IMG/VR virus record: IMGVR_UViG_3300034166_000756
Span: 1 to 20,716 of that record
Origin: a virus
DNA length: 20,716 bases
Reading direction: 5' to 3' (one strand)
The notes beneath the pieces were generated by a model. That model was not told the DNA's origin. It was given only the letters and a program-made list of their open reading frames with translations, and made no database searches. The first letter of the stretch is position 1. Each line of letters starts with the position of its first letter. Both the position numbers and the translations under genes were made by a program. Below, piece after piece: positions 6,065-13,136 of the stretch.

Positions 6065-6343
6065 TTAGTTGGTAGGTTTGTCAACAGCTTCCCACTTGCC
6101 TATCGGACATCGCTCGGTCGCCATGCGGAGCTTTGCCCAGGTCGAGCATCCGCACTTGCGGCAACGGCCTGTGGAGTTGAGTGCGGTTGCGTCCCATTCG
6201 GGACAGGCGCGGCACGTTGCTTCGCGGGTGGCGAGTGCCTCCGGTGGCGTGGTGGCGAAGCCTGCGCGAGCGAAATTAAAAGCGGAGCTTCCGAATTGGG
6301 CCAATGTGCGAGCACGAAAATCAATGATATGTTGAGGGATCAC
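6065..6343 (-). CDS. zinc-ribbon-like small phage protein, 92 aa
   Basis: Residues 40-83 carry a cysteine pattern C44-x2-C47 ... C61-x2-C64-x-C66 ... C79, ending in CPIGKW. This pattern, with CGC in the middle and a final CP.GKW, is common in small phage proteins thought to bind zinc; the role is unknown. The start is GTG at 6341-6343, which overlaps the stop of the preceding gene as GTGA. The frame is open farther upstream to 6478 but that stretch is out of frame with the preceding gene and looks like noise. The preceding gene also has many cysteines, so the two may work together. Confidence 0.75.
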   Translation of the reverse strand: MIPQHIIDFRARTLAQFGSSAFNFARAGFATTPPEALATREATCRACPEWDATALNSTGRCRKCGCSTWAKLRMATERCPIGKWEAVDKPTN

Positions 6344-6804
6344 GAAAAGACAAAAGTTGGAGGAGTGACATCTGGGCCAAATCCAAAATTTTCCGTATGT
6401 GCAGTAAATTCGCCTCCATTTATTGTATACGTGACATCTGCACAGGTTACTGGAAACGGAAGATTGGTTGGACAACATGACTCGGCAGGCCCGCTGGCCA
6501 TTGTATTCATGAAATTATCACCCCCGAAAGCAAAGCAATTTGTTAATGCCGATAGTGCACAAGTATAAAATGTTCCACTCACATACCAAATGGCTGAAAA
6601 CCCTCCGCCGCTTGCTGTAAAAAATGTCGGCGAAGCCCCATTACAAGTGCCAGTTGTTGCATTTCTCATCGTTTGCAATAAGTCTCCACTTATAGCCGTA
6701 TCGCATCCGCAATTCACACAACACGCGCAATTAACAGCGCGAAGGCCAAGGGGCTCGTCTTTTTTGATCTTGATCAGCCCTTCTGGTGTCCGGCCTAGGA
6801 TCAC
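6340..6804 (-). CDS. Cys-rich tail-region protein, 154 aa
   Basis: An unusual protein with 11 cysteines in 154 residues. The cluster C26-x-C-C-x2-C-x-C34 is followed by a beta-rich, G/S/T-rich body (ASGGGFSAIWYVSGTFYTC) and a CC pair at 110-111. I recognise no family. The cluster could bind a metal; the other cysteines could form disulfides, which would suit an extracellular virion part. The start is GTG at 6802-6804, overlapping the previous stop as GTGA. GGAGGAG lies just upstream, but it is also coding sequence of the previous gene. A TTG at 6828 is possible but overlaps more. Composition in this region is more AT-rich than the gene to its left. Confidence 0.65.
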   Translation of the reverse strand: MILGRTPEGLIKIKKDEPLGLRAVNCACCVNCGCDTAISGDLLQTMRNATTGTCNGASPTFFTASGGGFSAIWYVSGTFYTCALSALTNCFAFGGDNFMNTMASGPAESCCPTNLPFPVTCADVTYTINGGEFTAHTENFGFGPDVTPPTFVFS

Positions 6805-7082
6805 GGACACTCCTCCGTGGCGATCCAAGTCAACCCGCCCGACACGGCTCCTAGAACATGGGTTCCGCTCTGAGGAACAGGCGGAATCTTGAGCTTGCGT
6901 TTTGTAAATCCCTCTTGGCCCGATGTCTCTTGGACTAAAGTAGCATCGATGTCAAGCGTTGCGTAAACGAAATTCTTGTCAAGGTCAGCCGCCTTTATCT
7001 GATATGGGTATCCGCCTGCTGACGATTTACCGGCAGACTTAACAAGCTGGCTAAATATATTTGGGACATCATTTTTTGCCAT
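6801..7082 (-). CDS. hypothetical protein in the tail module, 93 aa
   Basis: A 93-residue protein from ATG 7080-7082. The N-terminal half is basic and soluble (MAKNDVPNIFSQLVKSAGK); the C-terminal half looks beta-rich (FVYATLDIDATLVQ, GTHVLGAVSGGLTWIATEE). The end, AVSGGLTWIATEECP, resembles the 'G.L.W.....C' endings of small phage virion proteins that carry a short sugar- or receptor-facing strand, but this is weak. It lies between the distal tail gene and the Cys-rich gene and its stop is coupled to the latter as GTGA, so a virion role is a fair inference. Confidence 0.6.
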   Translation of the reverse strand: MAKNDVPNIFSQLVKSAGKSSAGGYPYQIKAADLDKNFVYATLDIDATLVQETSGQEGFTKRKLKIPPVPQSGTHVLGAVSGGLTWIATEECP

Positions 7083-7084
7083 TA

Positions 7085-7705
7085 TTATAGTCCGATGGTT
7101 GTCTGTTCAAACCCAGCGGCCGTAACAGATATGATGACCTCTGAAAATTCTCCGTAACTTGTGCTTTCATAGGATTCTGTTCGCCGATATAATTGTCTTT
7201 CAAATTGGCCAAAGACACCGATTGCGAGGCGTGTTCCGTCTTCATCGTAGATATATAATTGTGGAGTGTCTGGAGCAGTGACAAATTCACTTTTTCTTGC
7301 GGCAAAACGATATGTTGCCACATCAAAAAATCTTATATTATTATACGACTCAAAAAGAGCTCCAGTATTAACATTAAAAGTTCTTACTAAATAAGGGCCA
7401 AGGCGTTTATTTAAGTCCACAACGCCAGTCGTATTGACTCTACCGTAAGCGGTCACGGTGCAACTAATGAACCCATTTCCCATGTCTTGGTAGCTCGGCG
7501 CGGGGAAAATGTATGCCCCGTCGATGCACGGAGCAGAATCCTCCGTCGGAATCGGATCGCCCTCCCTGAAAGCAAAGTAATCAATCTGGTCGTCTGCCCG
7601 ACGAATGTAGTCCTGCTGTATCATGCAAAGTCCGCTCCGGAATGTCTGCACAACGCGATTCGGTTGCTTGATCCAGTCTGTTTGCCCGTGGTAAATGTAG
7701 CTCAT
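7085..7705 (-). CDS. distal tail protein candidate, 206 aa
   Basis: A 206-residue protein encoded 5 bases after the tape measure stop. It is beta-rich with many aromatic residues (SYIYHGQTDWIKQ, GDPIPTEDSAPCIDGAYIF, QLYIYDEDGTRLAIGVFG, SYGEFSEVIISVTAAGFEQ). No sequence family is recognised. In siphophages the genes directly after the tape measure encode distal tail or baseplate hub proteins, so the assignment rests on position. It starts at ATG 7703-7705 behind TTAAATAAT, without Shine-Dalgarno. Parts of the gene are notably AT-rich. Confidence 0.65.
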   Translation of the reverse strand: MSYIYHGQTDWIKQPNRVVQTFRSGLCMIQQDYIRRADDQIDYFAFREGDPIPTEDSAPCIDGAYIFPAPSYQDMGNGFISCTVTAYGRVNTTGVVDLNKRLGPYLVRTFNVNTGALFESYNNIRFFDVATYRFAARKSEFVTAPDTPQLYIYDEDGTRLAIGVFGQFERQLYRRTESYESTSYGEFSEVIISVTAAGFEQTTIGL

Positions 7706-7710
7706 ATTAT

Positions 7711-10266
7711 TTAAGCGATTAGTGCTGCGGTGGGTAGTTTCGGTTCAATTTTTTCAACTGCGGTTTTGATCGCTTCGACTGCAGTCTTGATCGCATCTAG
7801 CAACCCGTTCACGCCCGACTTCGCGGCCACGTCAACCTCGATGCCGTCCTTCACCGAGTCGCGAATGCCCTTGACGCTTTTTTCAGCATCGAGGGTTGTT
7901 GTAAATTTAGAAAACGCGGTTTTTGTGTTTTCCTTCGCTTCAGAACTGTCCATGGCGAGCTTGCCCTTAAAAGGAGACTTATTGATGCTATTCTTGACCT
8001 CGTCAATCGCTGATTTGCCCGCTTTTGAGTCGATAGGATTTTGTGACAATTTCATTTTGACCCCGTTCATGTAATCCACTACCGCTTCTATTTGCTCGCT
8101 GCCTGTCTGGCCGAGCTTGTCAATGTTGAGTTTTTTAACGATGTCAGGGAAGCTCTTATTTGCTAGATCCGTTCCAAGGATTTGATCCATCGCTTTCAAT
8201 TCAAGTCGTGCGGCCTTGGCGGTATTGTTCGCTTTTTCGAGAGCCTCAATTTGCTTCATGTTGGCAAGAGTTTGAGCAAAACCTGTCGCCGACTCTAAAT
8301 TTTCCGACATCGATTTTGCGGCTTTTGCCGATTCAAAAAACAGAGGATTTCCATCCTTGTCGGTCGTTACGATGTTTTGCGAATTTGATGCGGCTTCTGC
8401 AATGCGGCTAGCGAAATCAGTCGCTTGTTCTTCATCCATCCCCGCAGCGATTGCCTCTGCGAAATCGTCGGCATACTTCTTTTGCTCCTGTAAAGCCTTG
8501 ACGCGCTCCGAGTCGCCAGCGGCCTGCGCCTCGGCTAACTCAAGCTGATATTGCAGTTCTGCTTGTTTTCCCTCGTTTAACTTCGCCTGATCTTCTGCTC
8601 TTTTTTCGTCGGCTTCCGATGCTTTTGCTTGGCCTTTTTGATACTCGTCAAAGTATTTCCGCGCCTCCTGTTCTGCGGCGGCTTGAGATTTTGTCGTGCC
8701 GTCAACAGAGGCTGTCTGCTCACCCTGTGATTTTGTGATGCTTTGCGTGAGTCGATCAATTTCCTGCTGGTGCTTTTCCAGATCGGTAAATAGCGGCGGA
8801 ACGCCAGCCATGTTTTCCTTGAAGTTTTCTGGTATTTTTGCCATCGACTCGCCTGCCTTTTCGGCTGTCAGTTCCGCATGAATTGGTATTGCATCCAGCG
8901 CACGCTCAACCTCTGTCGCTGATGTTTCTGCTTCATATCGGAACGTGTCTGCCATTCCAGATTTACCGATGGCGTCCATGAAATCAGCCATCACCAAATA
9001 CAATTTTTCAGATATATATCCTGAAATCAAGTTTGCGAAATCTTGGAACAAAGCAACCAACGGCCCGCCTGATGCAAATTGCTCCATTATGAAATCGCCG
9101 ATTGTCTTAAAAGCCGCGACCATGTTGGTGTAAACGCTGTTTGCGGTCTCTTTAAATTGGAGTTGAATCGCCTCCCCTACGATTTCAAATGCCGTTCCCA
9201 TGTCTCCAGCATCAATCGCATCAAGTGCCGCTTGGAATCCTTTCATCCCTTCTCCTACGCCTGTGAAAAATTCAGCAAAGTCTTGCCCTATTTTAGCAGC
9301 ATCAATGCGAGTCAGCGCGGTTGTTAGAGCGTCGAGTGCAGGCTTCACCTTGTCGATAATTCCTGCCGCAAATTCTACGAATTTACCACCGATGACCGTC
9401 AAGTTGTCGCTGATTTTGTCGAACTGCGCGGCCCCCGCCTTCATAATATCCGGCAACGATCCGAGTTGAGCCTTTGCCGTCTCAAGCTCGCCATCCATGT
9501 TTGCAAATACCTGGTTCAATGCACCGCCAGATTTTCCGAATATCTCCATCGAGACGGCGGCCCTTTCTGCCGGATCTGGGATTCTAGCGATGGCCTTTCC
9601 TATTTCGCGGAGTTGCTCGTCTGGCGAAAGGTCTTTAAGTGTTGAAAGCGGAATGCCAAGTTTTGTAAAAGCGTCAGCGGCCTTGCTTGAACCGTCTTCA
9701 GCGTCAACGATGGCTTTTTGCATTTTGTTTAGAATCGGCCCGAGAGAGTCAGCCCCGACTCCTGTGTTTTCAAATGCTCGCTCCAGCAGCATGACTTTAT
9801 CGACAGCAACTCCCGTTCTTTCCGAGAGGTCTGCAAGCCTCCCGCCCATATCTAAAGCGTCTCCGAAGTCCTGCGCGGTCTTCTGAGCGGCTGCAAATGC
9901 CGCCTCTATTACCATCGATCCAGCCTTAGCCGCTGCGCCTGCGATACCAGCACCAATAGCAATCTTACCAAATCCAATTTCCCCCTTTTTCCCAGCATCT
10001 TCGGCTTTATCGCCAGCCGTTTTCATGTCCTTGCCTAGTTCATCGACCTTTGGTGATGTTGCGGTGGACGAATCTCCGATGGCCTTGATGTTTTTCTCCA
10101 TGCTTTCAACCTGACCGATGCGCTTCATCGTGCTTTCGAGTTCGGTCATCGAAAGCTCCCCGCTCGATACTTTGCCTTTTAGCTTGGTAAGTTCGTCTTG
10201 AACGGCCTTGAGTGTTTTCTCAAGTCCTGTGTCGGTTGCTCCAAATTCTACTGTAACGTCGGCCAT
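7711..10266 (-). CDS. tail tape measure protein, 851 aa
   Basis: The longest gene of the window and the expected length ruler of a siphovirus tail, also involved in DNA entry. The N-terminus is helical and coiled-coil-like (to about residue 95). A hydrophobic stretch GKIAIGAGIAGAAAKAG (100-116) follows, then the conserved-looking LADLSERTGVAVDKVMLLE (144-162) and the segment up to EIFGKSGGALNQVF typical of phage tape measures. A central hydrophobic part could insert in membranes, and a long A/E/K/Q-rich coiled region follows the middle. At about 0.15 nm per residue (a known rule of thumb) the tail would be near 130 nm. I see no lysozyme or peptidase domain inside. It starts at ATG 10264-10266 after TTAATAAA. 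Confidence 0.93.
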   Translation of the reverse strand: MADVTVEFGATDTGLEKTLKAVQDELTKLKGKVSSGELSMTELESTMKRIGQVESMEKNIKAIGDSSTATSPKVDELGKDMKTAGDKAEDAGKKGEIGFGKIAIGAGIAGAAAKAGSMVIEAAFAAAQKTAQDFGDALDMGGRLADLSERTGVAVDKVMLLERAFENTGVGADSLGPILNKMQKAIVDAEDGSSKAADAFTKLGIPLSTLKDLSPDEQLREIGKAIARIPDPAERAAVSMEIFGKSGGALNQVFANMDGELETAKAQLGSLPDIMKAGAAQFDKISDNLTVIGGKFVEFAAGIIDKVKPALDALTTALTRIDAAKIGQDFAEFFTGVGEGMKGFQAALDAIDAGDMGTAFEIVGEAIQLQFKETANSVYTNMVAAFKTIGDFIMEQFASGGPLVALFQDFANLISGYISEKLYLVMADFMDAIGKSGMADTFRYEAETSATEVERALDAIPIHAELTAEKAGESMAKIPENFKENMAGVPPLFTDLEKHQQEIDRLTQSITKSQGEQTASVDGTTKSQAAAEQEARKYFDEYQKGQAKASEADEKRAEDQAKLNEGKQAELQYQLELAEAQAAGDSERVKALQEQKKYADDFAEAIAAGMDEEQATDFASRIAEAASNSQNIVTTDKDGNPLFFESAKAAKSMSENLESATGFAQTLANMKQIEALEKANNTAKAARLELKAMDQILGTDLANKSFPDIVKKLNIDKLGQTGSEQIEAVVDYMNGVKMKLSQNPIDSKAGKSAIDEVKNSINKSPFKGKLAMDSSEAKENTKTAFSKFTTTLDAEKSVKGIRDSVKDGIEVDVAAKSGVNGLLDAIKTAVEAIKTAVEKIEPKLPTAALIA

Positions 10267-10270
10267 TTTA

Positions 10271-11071
10271 TTAAGTTTCTACAAGGGTTTTTTGTCTCTT
10301 TTTTAGAATCTGATTCATCTGATTCCGCATCTTTACGACCACAACAGCGGTTGCATTGTCTTGTTCGCTTTCTGGAATGACGTTGCTTGCCCACGGCACA
10401 TTATTAGTCAAGAAAACGCGAGGATTCTTAATGTCGCTTGTCATGTCCTGAACCTTGCCGGATCCGCTTCGCATCGCCTTTTTTACCCAAGTCGGAAATC
10501 CAGCAAGAAGCCCTCCCTTGTTCACTTTTTTCAGCTGTGTCGCGCAATCTGCCCACCCACCCTTGCTGATGCCGACTCGCTTTTGCACCTCTGAAATGTA
10601 GGTGTCTTGCTCCGATACAGACGCAATAAATAGCTTTGATCCTCGCGACTTCGTGCGTCCTGTCGTTTTGTTCCGAGCCTCGTTGTGGACGGATTTAATT
10701 TTGCTTGCGCTAATAACTTCCATCCCTGTCCACTTATTCAAAAAGCCGATGTTGCGAAGTATCGTTTCGACAATATCAAATCGACCGCTTTTTATCAAAG
10801 CCTTGAGTCGCGCCTTGATTCTTTGTGATTCAACTCTGTCAGCATATTCGTCAAGTTGCTCTGTGTTTTTAATAATTTTGCCGATGTCATTTTTTACGCG
10901 AATTGTTCCAGACTCTTGCTTGTCTCCAAACGGCTGCGTCCGCCGTGCCAACTCGACGCAAAGAAGGCGAGCATTGAGCGAGACGGCGTCAGGGATCGTG
11001 ACCTCGCGTATCTCTGCGTAGTCTTTCATGATCTGCTCAAACTTCACGCTCTCGAATTTAAACTTTGCCAT
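10271..11071 (-). CDS. tail-module protein of unknown family, 266 aa
   Basis: A 266-residue, lysine-rich protein between the chaperone pair and the tape measure, an unusual place for a gene of this size. The C-terminal part (RVFLTNNVPWASNVIP ... VVVKMRNQMNQILKKR) resembles the end of gp10-like tail-completion or neck proteins, in which a beta strand with NN.PYA is followed by a terminal helix. The N-terminal half (DAVSLNARLLCVELARRTQPFG) fits too, in reverse order of confidence. The middle (KARLKALIKSGRFDIVETIL) is basic and helical. The similarity is weak. It starts at ATG 11069-11071 and overlaps the frameshifted chaperone frame by 14 bases; only 4 bases separate it from the tape measure. 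Confidence 0.65.
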   Translation of the reverse strand: MAKFKFESVKFEQIMKDYAEIREVTIPDAVSLNARLLCVELARRTQPFGDKQESGTIRVKNDIGKIIKNTEQLDEYADRVESQRIKARLKALIKSGRFDIVETILRNIGFLNKWTGMEVISASKIKSVHNEARNKTTGRTKSRGSKLFIASVSEQDTYISEVQKRVGISKGGWADCATQLKKVNKGGLLAGFPTWVKKAMRSGSGKVQDMTSDIKNPRVFLTNNVPWASNVIPESEQDNATAVVVVKMRNQMNQILKKRQKTLVET

Positions 11072-11288
11072 ATTTTGCGAGTGTCGCCTCTATGGTGGCG
11101 AGAGCGTCAACATCGACGCTAGCGTTGTTACGTGACCAAGGACGATGGATTCCGTTTGAGTAATCGTCAGCCTGGAGCAACTGCAAGCCCACCGCGAACG
11201 GAAGTTCTTCAAGAATGTGAGCGAAGCCCCAGCCGGTCAGCTTGACAAGTCGAAACACGTAAGCGGCAAGCCAGTTGGGGCCGTTTAG
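11058..11288 (-). CDS. T-part of the tail assembly chaperone, made by -1 frameshift
   Basis: This reading frame has no good start of its own (the first possible is a GTG at 11258). It opens in the -1 frame exactly at the slippery heptamer that ends the upstream chaperone. After slippage the added sequence begins LNGPNWLAAYVFRLVKLTGWG and continues FAHILEELPF ... LATIEATLAKYGKV for 76 residues. The fusion would be 207 residues. In lambda and many siphophages the G and G-T chaperones bind the tape measure and recruit tail tube subunits; only the fusion carries the T domain. The frame ends 14 bases inside the next gene. The arrangement, site and position before the tape measure agree well with that model. 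Confidence 0.82.
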   Translation of the reverse strand, partial: LNGPNWLAAYVFRLVKLTGWGFAHILEELPFAVGLQLLQADDYSNGIHRPWSRNNASVDVDALATIEATLAKYGKV

Positions 11289-11294
11289 TTTCCC
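11226..11294 (-). promoter_or_regulatory. -1 programmed frameshift site: GGGAAAC slippery heptamer plus downstream stem
   Basis: On the minus strand G_GGA_AAC occupies 11294-11288 in the X_XXY_YYZ phase of the chaperone frame and is followed directly by the TAA stop (11287-11285). Six bases after the heptamer, GCCCCA (11281-11276) can pair with TGGGGC (11231-11226), and inside it GCTTG (11271-11267) with CAAGC (11244-11240), giving a two-part stem. A slippery site, a spacer of 5-9 bases and a downstream structure are the known parts of a -1 frameshift signal. The site is like the lambda G/GT site (GGGAAAG), differing only in the last base. Confidence 0.85.
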
Positions 11295-11680
11295 GATCCT
11301 GATCCTGCCTTAGATTCGGTTGCCGATGCGTTGTAAAGCTCAAAAGCGGCGTTCATGGCATCCGTCATCGCCGAGATTTCGAGGTGGTGGATCATGTTGT
11401 TTTCGATCCATGAATCCACGGCGTTGATGAATGCGCCTCGGTCATTGACGACCGATCGAATCGCGCTATACGGCTCGCTGTGAAGGTAGGCGAATGCGGC
11501 AGATTTCCAGACCAAATCCATGTTGCCGCTGAAGACCTCGTTGCGTTGCATCCATGAGATTGTGAGTGCGGTGATCGGTCGCAGGATGCGCCCATTCACG
11601 ATCTTCGGCCCGTCTTCCATTGCTTGGATGCGGAGGATTTCGTCGTCTTTTTCTAGTTCGTTGTCTTTGTTTTTTTTCAT
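11285..11680 (-). CDS. tail assembly chaperone (gpG-like), 131 aa
   Basis: A 131-residue protein with a highly charged N-terminus (MKKNKDNELEKDDE), a helical centre (TALTISWMQRN, MDLVWKSAAFAYLHSEP, INAVDSWIENNMIHHLEISAMTDAMNAAFELYNA) and a G/S-rich end next to the frameshift site. It lies between the tail tube and the tape measure as tail chaperones do. The family has low sequence identity, so the assignment rests on position, helical content and the frameshift signal at its last codon. The unshifted product ends at TAA 11285-11287. The start ATG at 11678-11680 follows AAAATAATTAT without Shine-Dalgarno. Confidence 0.82.
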   Translation of the reverse strand: MKKNKDNELEKDDEILRIQAMEDGPKIVNGRILRPITALTISWMQRNEVFSGNMDLVWKSAAFAYLHSEPYSAIRSVVNDRGAFINAVDSWIENNMIHHLEISAMTDAMNAAFELYNASATESKAGSGSGN

Positions 11681-11684
11681 ATAA

Positions 11685-12083
11685 TTATTTTAAAAATCTG
11701 GTCATCTCTTGCTTGGTTTTATCCGAAGCATTCTCTGAAATGGCGATGCGTTTTCCGTTGTGTTCGATCTCGATCAAGCGCGGAGTGTTGCGAATGATGT
11801 CCACTAAGACATCTCGGTTCGCTAGTGCGGCTCGGATGTAGCAAAGCGGATTCTCTGGGTCTTTTGCTTCGAGTTCGTCGCCGTCCTTGGTCATTTGGCG
11901 ATAGACGTGTGAAGCGTCTTGACCTTTTGAGTTCTCGCCCTCAAACCAGAACTCCGTGGACTCTTTGCCGTCGGAGCGCACCAGTCGAGTAACCGGCGGG
12001 AAGTTCATTTTAAAGCCCATTGTAGCGAGTGCTACAGCGGCCTTCAGGTTGATCGTGTGGAAAAATTTCTTATTTGCGTCCAT
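11685..12083 (-). CDS. hypothetical protein between tail tube and chaperone, 132 aa
   Basis: A 132-residue, fairly charged protein. The first residues, NKKFFHTINLKAAVALATMGFK, resemble small phage proteins in which an 'FF.T.dl.lAa.L...G' stretch begins a compact domain; the rest (STEFWFEGENSKGQDA, PLCYIRAALANRDVLVDII) is consistent with an alpha/beta fold. I cannot name the family with confidence. Its place directly after the tail tube hairpin and 4 bases before the chaperone gene suggests a tail assembly role. It starts at ATG 12081-12083. Confidence 0.65.
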   Translation of the reverse strand: MDANKKFFHTINLKAAVALATMGFKMNFPPVTRLVRSDGKESTEFWFEGENSKGQDASHVYRQMTKDGDELEAKDPENPLCYIRAALANRDVLVDIIRNTPRLIEIEHNGKRIAISENASDKTKQEMTRFLK

Positions 12084-12105
12084 GTTTTTGATTCTTATAT
12101 AAGGA

Positions 12106-12126
12106 GGCTCCCTTTAGCCGGGGAGC
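12106..12126 (-). terminator. hairpin after the tail tube gene, weak terminator or processing site
   Basis: GGCTCCC (12106-12112) and GGGAGCC (12120-12126) form a perfect 7-bp GC-rich stem with a 7-base loop, 20 bases after the tail tube stop on the minus strand. The bases following it on that strand are TCCTTATATAAG, so the T-tract is weak. It may reduce read-through after an abundant structural gene, or stabilise the upstream mRNA 3' end, rather than stop transcription fully. Confidence 0.5.
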
Positions 12127-12146
12127 CAGCGGCATCAGCCAGGGTT

Positions 12147-12512
12147 TTAGTCGATTTCGGGATACTGCGTTGCCGACACGTTGATAGTCTTGAATGTGCC
12201 TGCGCCGGTAGTCTCGGCAACGGAATCAACGATGACAGATCCGCCAGACACGCCGTAGGAATCGGTGTCGTTGGCGAGAGTCAGGATGTTGGCAAGCTCG
12301 TAATTCACGCCGCCGTTGATGACTCCATCAAGCGTGATCGTAGCCGTCTTGTTGAAGTAAGCCACGGCGACGGTATCGCCGAGCGCGTCCATGACAGTGG
12401 CTTTATCGCTCTGGACGGAGCGCGAGAATGAATTAAGAAGTAGACCTGTCTCTTGTAGAAGGCCGAATTCGACGCCCGAGGCGACAGTGGATGTGATGAC
12501 GGTAGCTGGCAT
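12147..12512 (-). CDS. major tail tube protein candidate, about 121 aa
   Basis: A short beta-rich, T/A/V-rich protein (MPATVITSTVASGVEFGLL, then KATVMDALGDTVAVAYFNKTATITLDGVI, then GGSVIVDSVAETTGAGTFKTINVSATQYP). The pattern of strand pairs and the position after the tail terminator candidate and before the chaperones fits a tail tube subunit, which polymerises around the tape measure. I chose the ATG at 12510-12512 because the preceding AATTATATG is the same as at the chaperone start (11680). A TTG at 12531-12533 overlapping the previous stop as TTGA is an alternative that adds seven residues. A hairpin follows, as expected for a highly expressed gene. Confidence 0.7.
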   Translation of the reverse strand: MPATVITSTVASGVEFGLLQETGLLLNSFSRSVQSDKATVMDALGDTVAVAYFNKTATITLDGVINGGVNYELANILTLANDTDSYGVSGGSVIVDSVAETTGAGTFKTINVSATQYPEID

Positions 12513-12529
12513 ATAATTCGTGGAAATTG

Positions 12530-12976
12530 TCAACTTGCGAAAAGCGCGGCGTGAACCGTGATCGTGACCGACCGCTCGAAATGCCGCTCGTTTGACGAGA
12601 GCGAAACTGGCCCATCACGAAGGATGCCGAATACGAAAGCATATTGCGGACGCACGGCGTTCAGCTTCGTCTTGAGTCCGGTGATGTCGTGCGAAATGCA
12701 AAGAACCTGCGACCACAAGTTTTCCATCGCCATCTGATCCATGTCGTCGGCTTGCACTATCAAAGCGATATCAACGGCGAACTGGAAAATCGCGGAGTCT
12801 ATAATGCTTTCTCGCTGGCGAGTGCATTTCACGAAGCACGCCGGCAATGTCATTGTGCCGAAGTTCTCCGCTGCCGTCACTACAAGTGCGCTCTGCATCT
12901 CTTGCTGAAGCGCAAGAACGAAGGTGTCGGTCAATGCTTTTTCAAGCGTCAGCGTGTATGTCGAGTCCGTTATCAT
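12530..12976 (-). CDS. tail terminator/completion protein candidate, 148 aa
   Basis: A 148-residue protein with an N-terminal helix (EKALTDTFVLALQQE), several strands (PACFVKCTRQ, FQFAVDIALIVQADD) and a central helix (MENLWSQVLCISHDITGL). Its last part (FVFGILRDGPVSLSSNERHFERSVTITVHA) fits the 'mixed alpha/beta with closing strand' pattern of phage tail terminators, which cap the tail tube and join it to the head connector. It sits just before the tail tube gene, the usual order. The ATG at 12974-12976 overlaps the 53-residue gene as ATGA. No unique motif proves the family. Confidence 0.65.
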   Translation of the reverse strand: MITDSTYTLTLEKALTDTFVLALQQEMQSALVVTAAENFGTMTLPACFVKCTRQRESIIDSAIFQFAVDIALIVQADDMDQMAMENLWSQVLCISHDITGLKTKLNAVRPQYAFVFGILRDGPVSLSSNERHFERSVTITVHAALFAS

Positions 12977-13134
12977 TCAGTTGGTCTTTCCGGCAATGTT
13001 GTGTAGTCAATTTCAGACTCCAGTTTTGCTATGCAACCCTGTGGCGGGTGCCATGTTTCAAGGTTGCCGTCCCAGAGGATGACATTTTCAAGCCAACCTC
13101 CCTCTGCATTCAAAATAACATATCGTTCGACCAT
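12973..13134 (-). CDS. small fibre-associated protein, 53 aa
   Basis: A 53-residue ORF (ATG 13132-13134) that begins VERYVILNAEGGWLENVILWDG and continues with NLETWHPPQGCIAKLES. The pattern 'Y.VI....VEN.ILWDG....W.PP.G' is typical of short proteins or domains found next to or at the end of phage tail fibres. It may help fibre folding or attach to the fibre; which one is unknown. The gene lies 2 bases after the fibre stop and overlaps the next start as ATGA, so it is probably translated. Confidence 0.65.
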   Translation of the reverse strand: MVERYVILNAEGGWLENVILWDGNLETWHPPQGCIAKLESEIDYTTLPERPTE

Positions 13135-13136
13135 AG

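Noticed and set aside
6065-6478. Longer form of the zinc-ribbon protein starting at 6478
   Set aside because: The added sequence is inside the Cys-rich gene in another frame; the GTG at 6343 in a GTGA overlap is better supported.
11058-11258. Stand-alone 66-residue gene with a GTG start
   Set aside because: The open frame continues upstream exactly to a slippery heptamer, so it is better explained as the frameshifted T part of the chaperone.
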